Assembly (NCBI GenBank): GCA_032622095.1
Contig: CP136069.1
Coordinates: forward strand, 124,001 to 188,000
Origin: Siphonodentalium dalli
Lineage: Eukaryota > Mollusca > Scaphopoda > Gadilida > Siphonodentaliidae
Reading direction: 5' to 3'
Length of the DNA stretch: 64,000 bases
A program made the position numbers and the translations under genes. Positions 11,594-24,421 of this stretch are shown here, one piece after another. Position 1 is the stretch's first letter; each line of letters opens with the position of its first letter. The notes below the pieces were generated by a model. It saw nothing but the letters and a program-made list of their open reading frames with translations. It searched no databases and had not been told where the DNA came from.

Positions 11594-12234
11594 TAAAGCC
11601 GCTTACACATGGAAGCGGCGCGGTTATCTAGCGAATAAACTTTTTGTCATCGCCGCGAGAGTGTCGCTTTCACATGGCCGCGGCAGAATAATTATAAACG
11701 CCTGAAGTATTGTGTTTCATAACATTAGTTTCTAGAATGAAGGCAGTGTCTGATGACACACTTGTTATAATAGCACTGGCATATTTGTATCGACAACGAA
11801 AAAGGAAGAGAAATAGAAGGTTTTGGGTACACCCAATTAATAAGAAGAGATATTTACATGGTGTATTTAATCATTTATACCGTGAACTCTATTCAGATGA
11901 GGACAAAATTTATACTTTAGAATGTCAAGGGAACAGTTCGCACGGATACTTTTCTTCATCAAAGATGATATAAAGAAAGAATACAGGGTGCGGAAGCCAA
12001 TCAGCCCACAACAAAGACTTGCGATATGCTTGAGGTGAGTTGACCCGATGAATATGTGTGGAATGCTTTGATCTGACAGTGTATCGTCGCGCGATCGCTC
12101 TGCAAAATGGCTCACGGTTCCATTAAAAATGTTGCTGCGCGTCAATTGACCGCGCCGCGCCAATATGTAAGGTCCGGTGCTTCATGATTGCACAAACTCG
12201 ATCGTCCTGCCGCACCCATGTGTAAGCAGCTTTA
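11594..12234. mobile_element. PIF/Harbinger-derived element, internally deleted (copy 1)
   Basis: 641 bp with inverted ends: 'taaagccgcttacacatgg' at the left, and the right end 'ccatgtgtaagcagcttta' is its complement with one mismatch. The interior keeps a piece of a HARBI1/ALP1-like nuclease exon. Composition is GC-richer than the surroundings ('gcggcgcggt', 'gccgcgccaat'). TAA/TTA at the ends fits the TWA target preference of Harbinger, but whether these bases are TSD or TIR cannot be told. Confidence 0.75.
11737..12034 (+). pseudogene. HARBI1-like nuclease N-terminal exon, frameshifted (copy 1)
   Basis: The frame from the ATG at 11,737 reads RFWVHPINKKRYLHGVFNHL and YRELYSDEDK, the usual N-terminal segment of HARBI1/ALP1-like PIF-Harbinger nucleases. 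Near 11,905 the coding frame shifts; the continuing frame is RMSREQFARILFFIKDDIKK then RKPISPQQRLAICLR up to a donor-like 'gtgagt' at 12,035. The DDE catalytic domain is absent, so the fragment cannot be an active nuclease. The same shift is present in all three copies, so it predates the triplication. Confidence 0.8.
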
Positions 12235-12951
12235 AGCTTTATGCCTTTTTAACAACATCAGCTATGTAGAGAACACGCAAACTGTATACAAGTCTTGAAT
12301 GTGTTGGCTCAGATGCTTCACAACTATAAGTCAGTACTGCGCTACACGCGCAACGAATTATAGTCCCTTTTAGTATCGTTTTTATTTGACGTCTTTTGGG
12401 TTATTGATTGGTAACATTTGTCAATAATATAATTTTAATCAAAACAAATAATCAGTTTTCAATAGTAATTCACAGAATGGTACGGAATCAAAATTATGTC
12501 ACGCGCGCATGTATAAAGTGAAATGATTACCGCTTGAACTATTAGCTATTAGCCACTAGTGACAGATAAGAAATTATTATCCATCCCTCAACTAACACCA
12601 TTTCCGATTGGACAAAAGCCGCCACGTGATAGTCCTGGAAAAAGTCATATTGGACTCCCGAAAGTCATATTGGACTCCCGACTGTACAATATAACGTTTT
12701 TATTGGGACTCCGTTACGTCACGAATTAACTCTATTGCGAAATGAATCGGTGAAATTGTGATGCGTGCGCAACACTGATGGATTTTAGCAGACGTTTCAC
12801 ATCCGCATTGAGTTTTTTTCTCACTTCCGTGTTTACTTTTCCAAATCATGCTTTCTGATGATCAATATACAGGCTTTTATAGAGAATTAAGTGCCGACAA
12901 ATACCAAAAATAACCTCAAAATTTGGATAAACATACAGATGGATAATAAAA

Positions 12952-13128
12952 ATGTCATTATACAATGTTGTGTACAGTTTGAGTTTTTCTTGTACTCGTC
13001 CAGGTTGTGGTGAAAAGTCATATTGGACTCGACACTGGCGTGTCTAGTCCAATATGACTTTTCACCACAGCCTGGACTCGTACAAGAAAACCACATACTG
13101 TACACAACATTGTATAATAACTTTATAA
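12952..13128. repeat. Palindrome next to the SelU 3' exon (copy 1)
   Basis: Arms 'aatgttgtgtacagt', 'cttgtactcgtccagg' and 'gtggtgaaaagtcatattgg' are mirrored around about 13,037. The inner arm sequence also occurs singly in direct orientation twice near 12,645-12,680. It lies within 80 bp of the SelU stop codon and may form part of the 3' UTR. Confidence 0.85.
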
Positions 13129-13204
13129 TATGTAATGGATTTTTTAATGATATTATAGGGGTTTCATGTGATATATCAAGTTATTTTACAATTACAGATG
13201 TTAG

Positions 13205-13836
13205 TCAAACTGTACCAAGAAATCTGCTTTGGGCAACATCATCTGATGTACCAACGAGTTCTGAGGCAACTTTATGAAACTCATCATCCGTCAGCGAGTT
13301 GAGTGAAAGCTTTGTAACAGTGTTACCATAGTACTTCCTCTGTGACCTTGTGTAGGTGGGATCATAATGATTGACAAGTATACTCTCTACTAACTCCTCC
13401 CATTTTCCCTGATGAATCATCTCCCTCCAAGTTTCAGCCGTTTTCTTGCCAGAATACCGCTCTAGCCTGTCCACTATCTCAAATAGTTTGTCAGTCTCAA
13501 TCCAGTGAGAGTAGCTCTGAATGGTGTATTTAACACGATCTTCGATTGGAGCCTCTATTTTGAAACGATGTCCCGATAGCATTTTAAGAAACAAGGATTC
13601 TGGAATCGTGCGATTGCCCACTTTCACACTCTCCGATTCGACCCATATTGGCTTAGATTTGGAGAATGTCTGTAATTGCTCTCGTAACAATGACTGAAAC
13701 ATTTTCTGAGATGGCTGTTTACCATTGTAACCAAGCACCGATCCTCTGTGATTAGCGAGACCTTCGATATCAAGGATCTGTTCTCCCTTTTCACCAAGAA
13801 TTTTCAGAAGTTCAGTCTTTCCACTACCAGTCAGAC
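13205..13836 (-). CDS. tRNA 2-selenouridine synthase, 3' (P-loop) exon, copy 1
   Basis: Encodes the C-terminal half of SelU/MnmH, which replaces sulfur of 2-thiouridine at wobble U34 of tRNA by selenium through a geranylated intermediate. The acceptor 'ttttttttcag' lies just before 13,836 (minus); the first bases complete the Gly codon opened by the 5' exon at 27,952. Residues 2-9 of the resulting half are the Walker A motif LTGSGKT with its Gly, followed by IEGLANHRGS, a hallmark of the family. The exon ends in LGTV and TGA at 13,205-13,207. The protein sequence is identical in copies 2 and 3. This copy is 14.1 kb from the only 5' exon seen and separated from it by two other copies, so its use in mRNA is uncertain; it has no 5' exon of its own. 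Confidence 0.88.
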
Positions 13837-14569
13837 CTGAAAAAAAACATTTTATTTTGAACAAGTAAATAGAAAGATACAATAGTCGCCCTCATAGATA
13901 GACACAATGTTGAAATCTGAACGTAAATGACTTGAAATAAAAATCCATTTCAAGACATGTCTATGGCATTACCATAAGCACACAAGAGAAACAAGATGCA
14001 CCATATTTCACTTAAAAGTCTATTAAAAGAGAGATTTATAATAATAAATCTTGCGCTGGTAATATTCATAAAGTAGTCAAATTTTCTGTTTTGTTGTAAT
14101 AATTTATCTCCCCCGCCCTGGGTAATTCCCCCCCCCCCCCCCCCCCCCACACCCTTATAAATCATGAGCTAATATATTGACATAATTATGTAGCTGTTGG
14201 GTGGGTGTGAGGGGTTGACAAGTCAAAAATAAACTAAAAACAAATTCCAAAATAACTTTTCTTATTATTTCATAACCTCTTAATATCAAATAAGTGGGGG
14301 AAAAATGTATCATGGGTGGGGGATATCTGGGGGGGGGGGGGGATATCATGGTATGCCAGTTCATAGCAAAATGATTGAAGGAAAAAGTATTTCTTTAACT
14401 TAACTTTGACTCAAAATTAATATCTTATACAAATTTATACAGAAAGTTCAGGGAAGAGATACACCATCTTTAAATAACATTTTGGAAGACAATTATACAT
14501 ATTTGTTCAAACATTAATATCATTTTGTAATACAAACATCATATACCAATCTTGATACCTTGTGATGTA

Positions 14570-15700
14570 GTTCTATCCTTTAGTCTGATCATCATAAAAA
14601 TTTTCATGGCTGTTGAAATTGGAATGTAGATGGGAACGAGTCATTTTGGGGTCATTCGGACAAAAAACAATGGCCACCAGCGGCCATCTTGGATTTCAAA
14701 ATTCAATCCATTAGCACAGGCCACAGGTCGTACTGTTCGTCTGATCATCATGAAATTTGTCATGGATGTTAATATTGGCATGTAGATGGGAACGAGTAAT
14801 TTTGGGGTCATTCGGCCAAAAAACATGGCCGCCAGCAGCCATCTTGGATTTTACTCTTTGTATGACTAAATTCTTTAGCACGGGCTACAGGTCATACCTT
14901 TAGTCTGATCATCATAAAATTTGTCATGAATGTTAATAATGACATGTAGATGGGAACGAGTCATTTTGGGGTCATTCGGCCAAAAAACATGGCTGCCAGC
15001 AGCCATCTTTGATTTTACTCTTTGTATGACTAAATCCTTTAGCACGGGCTACAGGTCGTACCTTTAGTCTGATCATCATAAAAATTTTCATGGCTGTTGA
15101 AATTGGAATGTAGATGGGAACGAGTCATTTTGGAGTCATTCGGACAAAAAACATGGCCGCCAGCGGCCATCTTGGATTTCAAAATTTAATCTGTTAGCAC
15201 GGGTCACATGTCGTACTGTTCGTCTGATCATCATGAAATTTGTCGTGGATGTTAATATTGACATGTAGATGGGAACGAGTAATTTTGGGGTCATTCGGCC
15301 AAAAAACATGGCCGCCAGCAGCCATCTTGGATTTTACTCTTTGTATGACTAAATTCTTTAGCACGGGCTACAGGTCGTACCTTTAGTCTTATCATCATAA
15401 AATTTGTCATGGATGTTAACAATGACATGTAGATGGGAACGAGTCATTTTGGGGTCATTCGGCCAAAAAACATGGCCGCCAGCAGCCATCTTGGATTTTA
15501 CTCTTTGTATGACTAAATTCTTTAGCATGGGCTACAGGTCGTACCTTTAGTCTGATCATCATAAAATTTGTCATGGATGTTAACGATGACATGTAGATGG
15601 GAACGACTCATTTGGGGTCATTCGGCCGAAAACATGGCCGCCAGCAGCCATCTTGGATTTTACTTTTCTCTTCATGTCTATAAACTAGTATTAGACATTC
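14570..15700. repeat. Higher-order tandem array, ~160-bp units (copy 1)
   Basis: Seven units begin near 14,578, 14,737, 14,899, 15,063, 15,221, 15,384 and 15,547. Three subtypes occur in the order A-B-C-A-B-C-C', so a ~485 bp higher-order unit is repeated. Every unit contains 'gatgggaacgagt' and a 'gccatcttggatttt'-type motif. A tail to about 15,780 ('cgctccattgac', 'gctacagtgtcaatgac') matches the solitary copy at 49,270-49,530, so the array is probably part of a dispersed element. Confidence 0.9.
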
Positions 15701-15888
15701 AACTTTCCACATTCCTAATCGCTCCATTGACTAATACATTAAATTATTCCCTTTCCAAGTTGAGCTACAGTGTCAATGACACTTTCATTCTAAATAGGAA
15801 ACAATGTAAAGTGATGACCTTCATCTTAGGGAAGAAACATTATGTAAATTTTAACAAAGTTTTTATCAATTTTACACAGGGAGTTAAC

Positions 15889-16267
15889 CTGAATTTAGTT
15901 TGTCTGACATTTGCAGATTGAGGTCCCCACAAGTGTGAATTTAGTGATGCTACCCTAGCATCACCAAATTCACTCTGGGGACCTCATTCTTATTTGGCCT
16001 CATCTTCTGGGAAGTATTTATAGTCTCAAATTAACATTGTTTTTTGTTATTTTTCCCTTCTGTTGCTGTCAGTTGAGTTTCTATATCCCCTAATTTGCAG
16101 AAGATAAATTGCAAAATCGAGGTGACTAATGGGTGAACATCACAAACATCAACTTGGGAACTTCAATCTGATCCTTGGTCTCCCATAGCAGTTGTGGGAT
16201 AGCATCACTAAATTCACCCTCTGGGGGCCTCATTCTGGAAATGTCAGACACACTAAATTCAGGCTTG
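15889..16267. mobile_element. hAT-like double-palindrome MITE (copy 2)
   Basis: Duplicate of 9,446-9,824, carried along by the segmental duplication; it differs by one base in the right palindrome ('attcaccctctggg'). Confidence 0.8.
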
Positions 16268-17505
16268 CATGGCATCATTTGACCACAGTTGTTGGAAATA
16301 GTTACCAACATCTAGATCTGTTGATAAGGACACATATACCCATATTTTATAATAGCCATGTTTAAATCAAGAACTTCTCACTTTAAGTCACTGTCACCTG
16401 AATTTATGTTTGTTTCTCAATTCTGGTGAGAGACCAACAGTCAGCAACTCTGTTTTTTTTATACCAGAAGGGTGAATTCCGCCACACAAGCCTTTGATAA
16501 ACCATAAAATAAGAAAGACTATACACCTTCAGAGACTACTTTTATTACTAGTATAACTGTGCTAACTTCTGCTGAAGAGGTCACTCTCACCAAAAAATGC
16601 TGAAGGCTATACAGGTTTTGAAAATATGCTGAAGGGGTACACAGGGTTTGTGATCAGCACTAACACAGTTACTTCAGCTGTGTTCCTGAAAGTATGGCAC
16701 CCATCTGCTGATTGTTTTCAGTTCATTTTAATTTACATTGGAATGTAAAAAAAAAATCTCTTACAGAAATCATGGCAGACATGAAATCTCATTTAGAACG
16801 AGATTTCAAAACCTGTGTACCCTAACTTACAGCTGTTCTTTGCAACAAGGATGCAAAGAAAGGAAGAAAACTAGCACACTTATAATAAAACAAGTATTTA
16901 ATGGTGTAATATTGTCTTTCTTATTCTTGTTTTACTATATTTGTAATATTAAAACCCTTAAGTATTCTAAACACATTACTGTCTTCTTTTATGCCCTTAT
17001 CTTGACTTGTAAATTATATCCTATTTATCTGATACCCAACAATACCGACAATGGTCTGGCATCAGTCATAACTCTTTAGTGGGTAGAACAACATTTATGT
17101 ATGTATTTATGTATGTTACAAAGACTGGTTAGGCATGTATAGCTCTGAAAGATGGTTGTTCACCCTGATTCAATGGAGGTTTTCACACACAATAATTAGT
17201 GGAAGGAACTTAAAGGGGTACTGTACACTAAATCTGGCCATTTATGGGACCCTTTCCTATTATACTCAGCAGAATATATGCAACAAATGAATTAATTTGA
17301 GCCATGGATTAGTGCAAAATACACTCATGTACTCTATGAATGATACAAACAACATGGTAATTATAATGAAAATTAGTTTATGACTCGGTTATGAACCCGT
17401 TTTCTTTATAATTAAGGCTAGCCATATTAAAATATCTGTTTCTCAATAAAAAACATAAGGAATACTTGGTCAAAATTATGTGTGATTCGAAAAATCTCTA
17501 AGTCG

Positions 17506-17750
17506 AAAATGGGGGATACCTCCACTAAAAATGGGGGATACCTCCACTAAAAATGGGGAATACCTCCACTAAAAATGGGGGATACCTTCACTAAAAATGG
17601 GGAATACCTCCACTAAAAATGGGGATACCTCCACTAAAAATGGGGAATACCTCCACTAAAAATGGGGAATACCTCCACTAAAAATGGGGAATACCTCCAC
17701 TAAAAATGGGGAATACCTCCACTAAAAATGGGGAATACCTCCACTAAAAA
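17506..17750. repeat. 22-bp minisatellite, 11 units
   Basis: Longest of the three alleles of this array in the window, preceded by 20 extra bases ('gattcgaaaaatctctaa') also present in copy 3 but missing in copy 1. Confidence 0.95.
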
Positions 17751-18100
17751 TGCATCAAACTCATAATCGCAGGTGCACAGGTTCGCATAGTGGTAAATAT
17801 TTGTGCCAAGTTTAAAAAAAATGTAGGAATAAAAGCTTGGACAAAGTTGTGTCGTCCCCAACGGACAGATGAACAGACAAGCTGATTCCTATATGCCCCC
17901 ATAACTTTGTTGTTCTATATGAGATTTATCCATTGAAATACAATGATTTAGTTATTTTGTTCCGTATCAACTTAAAATGGAGATATAGAGGATCTCCAAT
18001 GAGTTATGTTGGGATATAAGATTTTATGAAACGAGTTTGATAAAATCTTATATCCCAACATAACGAGTTGAAGATCTTGTATATCACATGAGAAATAAAC

Positions 18101-18741
18101 TAAAGCCGCTTACACATGGAAGCGGCGCGGTTATCTAGCGAATAAACTTTTTGTCATCGCCGCGAGAGTGTCGCTTTCACATGGCCGCGGCAGAGTAATT
18201 ATAAACGCCTGAAGTATTGTGTTTCATAACATTAGTTTCTAGAATGAAGGCAGTGTCTGATGACACACTTGTTATAATAGCACTGGCATATTTGTATCGA
18301 CAACGAAAAAGGAAGAGAAATAGAAGGTTTTGGGTACACCCAATTAATAAGAAGAGATATTTACATGGTGTATTTAATCATTTATACCGTGAACTCTATT
18401 CAGATGAGGACAAAATTTATACTTTAGAACGTCAAGGGAACAGTTCGCACGGATACTTTTCTTCATCAAAGATGATATAAAGAAAGAATACAGGGTGCGG
18501 AAGCCAATCAGCCCACAACAAAGACTTGCGATATGCTTGAGGTGAGTTGACCCGATGAATATGTGTGGAATGCTTTGATCTGACAGTGTATCGTCGCGCG
18601 ATCGCTCTGCAAAATGGCTCACGGTTCCATTAAAAATGTTGCTGCGCGTCAATTGGCCGCGCCGCGCCAATATGTAAGGTCCGGTGCTTCATGATTGCAC
18701 AAACTCGATCGTCCTGCCGCACCCATGTGTAAGCAGCTTTA
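18101..18741. mobile_element. PIF/Harbinger-derived element (copy 2)
   Basis: Duplicate of 11,594-12,234 with the same inverted ends and internal deletion. Confidence 0.75.
18244..18541 (+). pseudogene. HARBI1-like nuclease fragment, frameshifted (copy 2)
   Basis: Same broken exon as in copy 1, with the same frameshift after DEDK; one base differs near the shift (Arg for Cys in the shifted frame). Confidence 0.8.
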
Positions 18742-19458
18742 AGCTTTATGCCTTTTTAACAACATCAGCTATGTAGAGAACACGCAAACTGTATACAAGT
18801 CTTGAATGTGTTGGCTCAGATGCTTCACAACTATAAGTCAGTACTGCGCTACACGCGCAACGAATTATAGTCCCTTTTAGTATCGTTTTTATTTGACGTC
18901 TTTTGGGTTATTGATTGGTAACATTTGTCAATAATATAATTTTAATCAAAACAAATAATCAGTTTTCAATAGTAATTCACAGAATGGTACGGAATCAAAA
19001 TTATGTCACGCGCGCATGTATAAAGTGAAATGATTACCGCTTGAACTATTAGCTATTAGCCACTAGTGACAGATAAGAAATTATTATCCATCCCTCAACT
19101 AACACCATTTCCGATTGGACAAAAGCCGCCACGTGATAGTCCTGGAAAAAGTCATATTGGACTCCCGAAAGTCATATTGGACTCCCGACTGTACAATATA
19201 ACGTTTTTATTGGGACTCCGTTACGTCACGAATTAACTCTATTGCGAAATGAATCGGTGAAATTGTGATGCGTGCGCAACACTGATGGATTTTAGCAGAC
19301 GTTTCACATCCGCATTGAGTTTTTTTCTCACTTCCGTGTTTACTTTTCCAAATCATGCTTTCTGATGATCAATATACAGGCTTTTATAGAGAATTAAGTG
19401 CCGACAAATACCAAAAATAACCTCAAAATTTGGATAAACATACAGATGGATAATAAAA

Positions 19459-19635
19459 ATGTCATTATACAATGTTGTGTACAGTTTGAGTTTTTCTTGT
19501 ACTCGTCCAGGTTGTGGTGAAAAGTCATATTGGACTCGACACTGGCGTGTCTAGTCCAATATGACTTTTCACCACAGCCTGGACTCGTACAAGAAAACCA
19601 CATACTGTACACAACATTGTATAATAACTTTATAA
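19459..19635. repeat. Palindrome next to the SelU 3' exon (copy 2)
   Basis: Duplicate of 12,952-13,128, no change seen. Confidence 0.85.
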
Positions 19636-19711
19636 TATGTAATGGATTTTTTAATGATATTATAGGGGTTTCATGTGATATATCAAGTTATTTTACAATT
19701 ACAGATGTTAG

Positions 19712-20343
19712 TCAAACTGTACCAAGAAATCTGCTTTGGGCAACATCATCTGATGTACCAACGAGTTCTGAGGCAACTTTATGAAACTCATCATCCGTCA
19801 GCGAGTTGAGTGAAAGCTTTGTAACAGTGTTACCATAGTACTTCCTCTGTGACCTTGTGTAGGTGGGATCATAATGATTGACAAGTATACTCTCTACTAA
19901 CTCCTCCCATTTTCCCTGATGAATCATCTCCCTCCAAGTTTCAGCCGTTTTCTTGCCAGAATACCGCTCTAGCCTGTCCACTATCTCAAATAGTTTGTCA
20001 GTCTCAATCCAGTGAGAGTAGCTCTGAATGGTGTATTTAACACGATCTTCGATTGGAGCCTCTATTTTGAAACGATGTCCCGATAGCATTTTAAGAAACA
20101 AGGATTCTGGAATCGTGCGATTGCCCACTTTCACACTCTCCGATTCGACCCATATTGGCTTAGATTTGGAGAATGTCTGTAATTGCTCTCGTAACAATGA
20201 CTGAAACATTTTCTGAGATGGCTGTTTACCATTGTAACCAAGCACCGATCCTCTGTGATTAGCGAGACCTTCGATATCAAGGATCTGTTCTCCCTTTTCA
20301 CCAAGAATTTTCAGAAGTTCAGTCTTTCCACTACCAGTCAGAC
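19712..20343 (-). CDS. tRNA 2-selenouridine synthase, 3' (P-loop) exon, copy 2
   Basis: Identical at protein level to copy 1, with the same acceptor ('ttttttttcag'), Walker A GLTGSGKT, E-G-L-A-N-H-R-G motif and terminal LGTV. It has no 5' exon directly upstream; the next sequence upstream is the C-run and the higher-order array of this copy. It could serve as an alternative terminal exon for the 28 kb 5' exon. Confidence 0.88.
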
Positions 20344-21066
20344 CTGAAAAAAAACATTTTATTTTGAACAAGTAAATAGAAAGATACAATAGTCGCCCTC
20401 ATAGATAGACACAATGTTGAAATCTGAACGTAAATGACTTGAAATAAAAATCCATTTCAAGACATGTCTATGGCATTACCATAAGCACACAAGAGAAACA
20501 AGATGCACCATATTTCACTTAAAAGTCTATTAAAAGAGAGATTTATAATAATAAATCTTGCGCTGGTAATATTCATAAAGTAGTCAAATTTTCTGTTTTG
20601 TTGTAATAATTTATCTCCCCCGCCCTGGGTAATTCCCCCCCCCCCCACACCCTTATAAATCATGAGCTAATATATTGACATAATTATGTAGCTGTTGGGT
20701 GGGTGTGAGGGGTTGACAAGTCAAAAATAAACTAAAAACAAATTCCAAAATAACTTTTCTTATTATTTCATAACCTCTTAATATCAAATAAGTGGGGGAA
20801 AAATGTATCATGGGTGGGGGATATCTGGGGGGGGGGGGGATATCATGGTATGCCAGTTCATAGCAAAATGATTGAAGGAAAAAGTATTTCTTTAACTTAA
20901 CTTTGACTCAAAATTAATATCTTATACAAATTTATACAGAAAGTTCAGGGAAGAGATACACCATCTTTAAATAACATTTTGGAAGACAATTATACATATT
21001 TGTTCAAACATTAATATCATTTTGTAATACAAACATCATATACCAATCTTGATACCTTGTGATGTA

Positions 21067-22197
21067 GTTCTATCCTTTAGTCTGATCATCATAAAAATTT
21101 TCATGGCTGTTGAAATTGGAATGTAGATGGGAACGAGTCATTTTGGGGTCATTCGGACAAAAAACAATGGCCACCAGCGGCCATCTTGGATTTCAAAATT
21201 CAATCCATTAGCACAGGCCACAGGTCGTACTGTTCGTCTGATCATCATGAAATTTGTCATGGATGTTAATATTGGCATGTAGATGGGAACGAGTAATTTT
21301 GGGGTCATTCGGCCAAAAAACATGGCCGCCAGCAGCCATCTTGGATTTTACTCTTTGTATGACTAAATTCTTTAGCACGGGCTACAGGTCATACCTTTAG
21401 TCTGATCATCATAAAATTTGTCATGAATGTTAATAATGACATGTAGATGGGAACGAGTCATTTTGGGGTCATTCGGCCAAAAAACATGGCTGCCAGCAGC
21501 CATCTTTGATTTTACTCTTTGTATGACTAAATCCTTTAGCACGGGCTACAGGTCGTACCTTTAGTCTGATCATCATAAAAATTTTCATGGCTGTTGAAAT
21601 TGGAATGTAGATGGGAACGAGTCATTTTGGAGTCATTCGGACAAAAAACATGGCCGCCAGCGGCCATCTTGGATTTCAAAATTTAATCTGTTAGCACGGG
21701 TCACATGTCGTACTGTTCGTCTGATCATCATGAAATTTGTCGTGGATGTTAATATTGACATGTAGATGGGAACGAGTAATTTTGGGGTCATTCGGCCAAA
21801 AAACATGGCCGCCAGCAGCCATCTTGGATTTTACTCTTTGTATGACTAAATTCTTTAGCACGGGCTACAGGTCGTACCTTTAGTCTTATCATCATAAAAT
21901 TTGTCATGGATGTTAACAATGACATGTAGATGGGAACGAGTCATTTTGGGGTCATTCGGCCAAAAAACATGGCCGCCAGCAGCCATCTTGGATTTTACTC
22001 TTTGTATGACTAAATTCTTTAGCATGGGCTACAGGTCGTACCTTTAGTCTGATCATCATAAAATTTGTCATGGATGTTAACGATGACATGTAGATGGGAA
22101 CGACTCATTTGGGGTCATTCGGCCGAAAACATGGCCGCCAGCAGCCATCTTGGATTTTACTTTTCTCTTCATGTCTATAAACTAGTATTAGACATTC
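21067..22197. repeat. Higher-order tandem array, ~160-bp units (copy 2)
   Basis: Same seven units and A-B-C-A-B-C-C' order as 14,570-15,700, at a constant offset of 6,497 bp and no visible unit gain or loss. The array is absent from copy 3, which stops where it would begin. Confidence 0.9.
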
Positions 22198-22385
22198 AAC
22201 TTTCCACATTCCTAATCGCTCCATTGACTAATACATTAAATTATTCCCTTTCCAAGTTGAGCTACAGTGTCAATGACACTTTCATTCTAAATAGGAAACA
22301 ATGTAAAGTGATGACCTTCATCTTAGGGAAGAAACATTATGTAAATTTTAACAAAGTTTTTATCAATTTTACACAGGGAGTTAAC

Positions 22386-22764
22386 CTGAATTTAGTTTGT
22401 CTGACATTTGCAGATTGAGGTCCCCACAAGTGTGAATTTAGTGATGCTACCCTAGCATCACCAAATTCACTCTGGGGACCTCATTCTTATTTGGCCTCAT
22501 CTTCTGGGAAGTATTTATAGTCTCAAATTAACATTGTTTTTTGTTATTTTTCCCTTCTGTTGCTGTCAGTTGAGTTTCTATATCCCCTAATTTGCAGAAG
22601 ATAAATTGCAAAATCGAGGTGACTAATGGGTGAACATCACAAACATCAACTTGGGAACTTCAATCTGATCCTTGGTCTCCCATAGCAGTTGTGGGATAGC
22701 ATCACTAAATTCACCCTCTGGGGGCCTCATTCTGGAAATGTCAGACACACTAAATTCAGGCTTG
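22386..22764. mobile_element. hAT-like double-palindrome MITE (copy 3)
   Basis: Duplicate of 15,889-16,267. Confidence 0.8.
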
Positions 22765-24002
22765 CATGGCATCATTTGACCACAGTTGTTGGAAATAGTT
22801 ACCAACATCTAGATCTGTTGATAAGGACACATATACCCATATTTTATAATAGCCATGTTTAAATCAAGAACTTCTCACTTTAAGTCACTGTCACCTGAAT
22901 TTATGTTTGTTTCTCAATTCTGGTGAGAGACCAACAGTCAGCCACTCTGTTTTTTTTATACCAGAAGGGTGAATTCCGCCACACAAGCCTTTGATAAACC
23001 ATAAAATAAGAAAGACTATACACCTTCAGAGACTACTTTTATTACTAGTATAACTGTGCTAACTTCTGCTGAAGAGGTCACTCTCACCAAAAAATGCTGA
23101 AGGCTATACAGGTTTTGAAAATATGCTGAAGGGGTACACAGGGTTTGTGATCAGCACTAACACAGTTACTTCAGCTGTGTTCCTGAAAGTATGGCACCCA
23201 TCTGCTGATTGTTTTCAGTTCATTTTAATTTACATTGGAATGTAAAAAAAAAATCTCTTACAGAAATCATGGCAGACATGAAATCTCATTTAGAACGAGA
23301 TTTCAAAACCTGTGTACCCTAACTTACAGCTGTTCTTTGCAACAAGGATGCAAAGAAAGGAAGAAAACTAGCACACTTATAATAAAACAAGTATTTAATG
23401 GTGTAATATTGTCTTTCTTATTCTTGTTTTACTATATTTGTAATATTAAAACCCTTAAGTATTCTAAACACATTACTGTCTTCTTTTATGCCCTTATCTT
23501 GACTTGTAAATTATATCCTATTTATCTGATACCCAACAATACCGACAATGGTCTGGCATCAGTCATAACTCTTTAGTGGGTAGAACAACATTTATGTATG
23601 TATTTATGTATGTTACAAAGACTGGTTAGGCATGTATAGCTCTGAAAGATGGTTGTTCACCCTGATTCAATGGAGGTTTTCACACACAATAATTAGTGGA
23701 AGGAACTTAAAGGGGTACTGTACACTAAATCTGGCCATTTATGGGACCCTTTCCTATTATACTCAGCAGAATATATGCAACAAATGAATTAATTTGAGCC
23801 ATGGATTAGTGCAAAATACACTCATGTACTCTATGAATGATACAAACAACATGGTAATTATAATGAAAATTAGTTTATGACTCGGTTATGAACCCGTTTT
23901 CTTTATAATTAAGGCTAGCCATATTAAAATATCTGTTTCTCAATAAAAAACATAAGGAATACTTGGTCAAAATTATGTGTGATTCGAAAAATCTCTAAGT
24001 CG

Positions 24003-24070
24003 AAAATGGGGGATACCTCCACTAAAAATGGGGAATACCTCCACTAAAAATGGGGATACCTCCACTAAAA
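24003..24070. repeat. 22-bp minisatellite, 3 units
   Basis: Contracted allele of the array; unit sequence as in the other two copies. Confidence 0.95.
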
Positions 24071-24421
24071 ATGCATCAAACTCATAATCGCAGGTGCACA
24101 GGTTCGCATAGTGGTAAATATTTGTGCCAAGTTTAAAAAAAATGTAGGAATAAAAGCTTGGACAAAGTTGTGTCGTCCCCAACGGACAGATGAACAGACA
24201 AGCTGATTCCTATATGCCCCCATAACTTTGTTGTTCTATATGAGATTTATCCATTGAAATACAATGATTTAGTTATTTTGTTCCGTATCAACTTAAAATG
24301 GAGATATAGAGGATCTCCAATGAGTTATGTTGGGATATAAGATTTTATGAAACGAGTTTGATAAAATCTTATATCCCAACATAACGAGTTGAAGATCTTG
24401 TATATCACATGAGAAATAAAC

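Larger units (their letters stand above)
9345..15787. repeat. Tandem segmental duplication, copy 1
   Basis: Homology to copies 2 and 3 starts at 'ttctaaataggaaac'. In order it contains a hAT-like MITE, a 22-bp minisatellite with nine units, a 67-bp inverted repeat (11,494-11,560), a Harbinger derivative, a palindrome, the SelU 3' exon (minus), C and G homopolymers (about 14,129-14,148 and 14,330-14,341) and a ~1.1 kb higher-order array. Landmark offset to copy 2 is 6,443 bp before the minisatellite and 6,507 bp after it. The 64 bp difference is two extra units plus 20 bp in copy 2. Confidence 0.95.
15788..22284. repeat. Tandem segmental duplication, copy 2
   Basis: Same content and order as copy 1, nearly identical. 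It shares several single-base variants with copy 3 against copy 1 (for example 'aacacagttac' versus 'aacacggttac', 'caattggccgcg' versus 'caattgaccgcg'), so copies 2 and 3 are the closest pair. Confidence 0.95.

Noticed and set aside
13205-13882. 225-residue stand-alone ATPase gene starting MYLSIYLFK
   Set aside because: The first ~15 residues are intron; a strong acceptor lies just before GLTGSGKT and the frame joins the rhodanese exon in phase.
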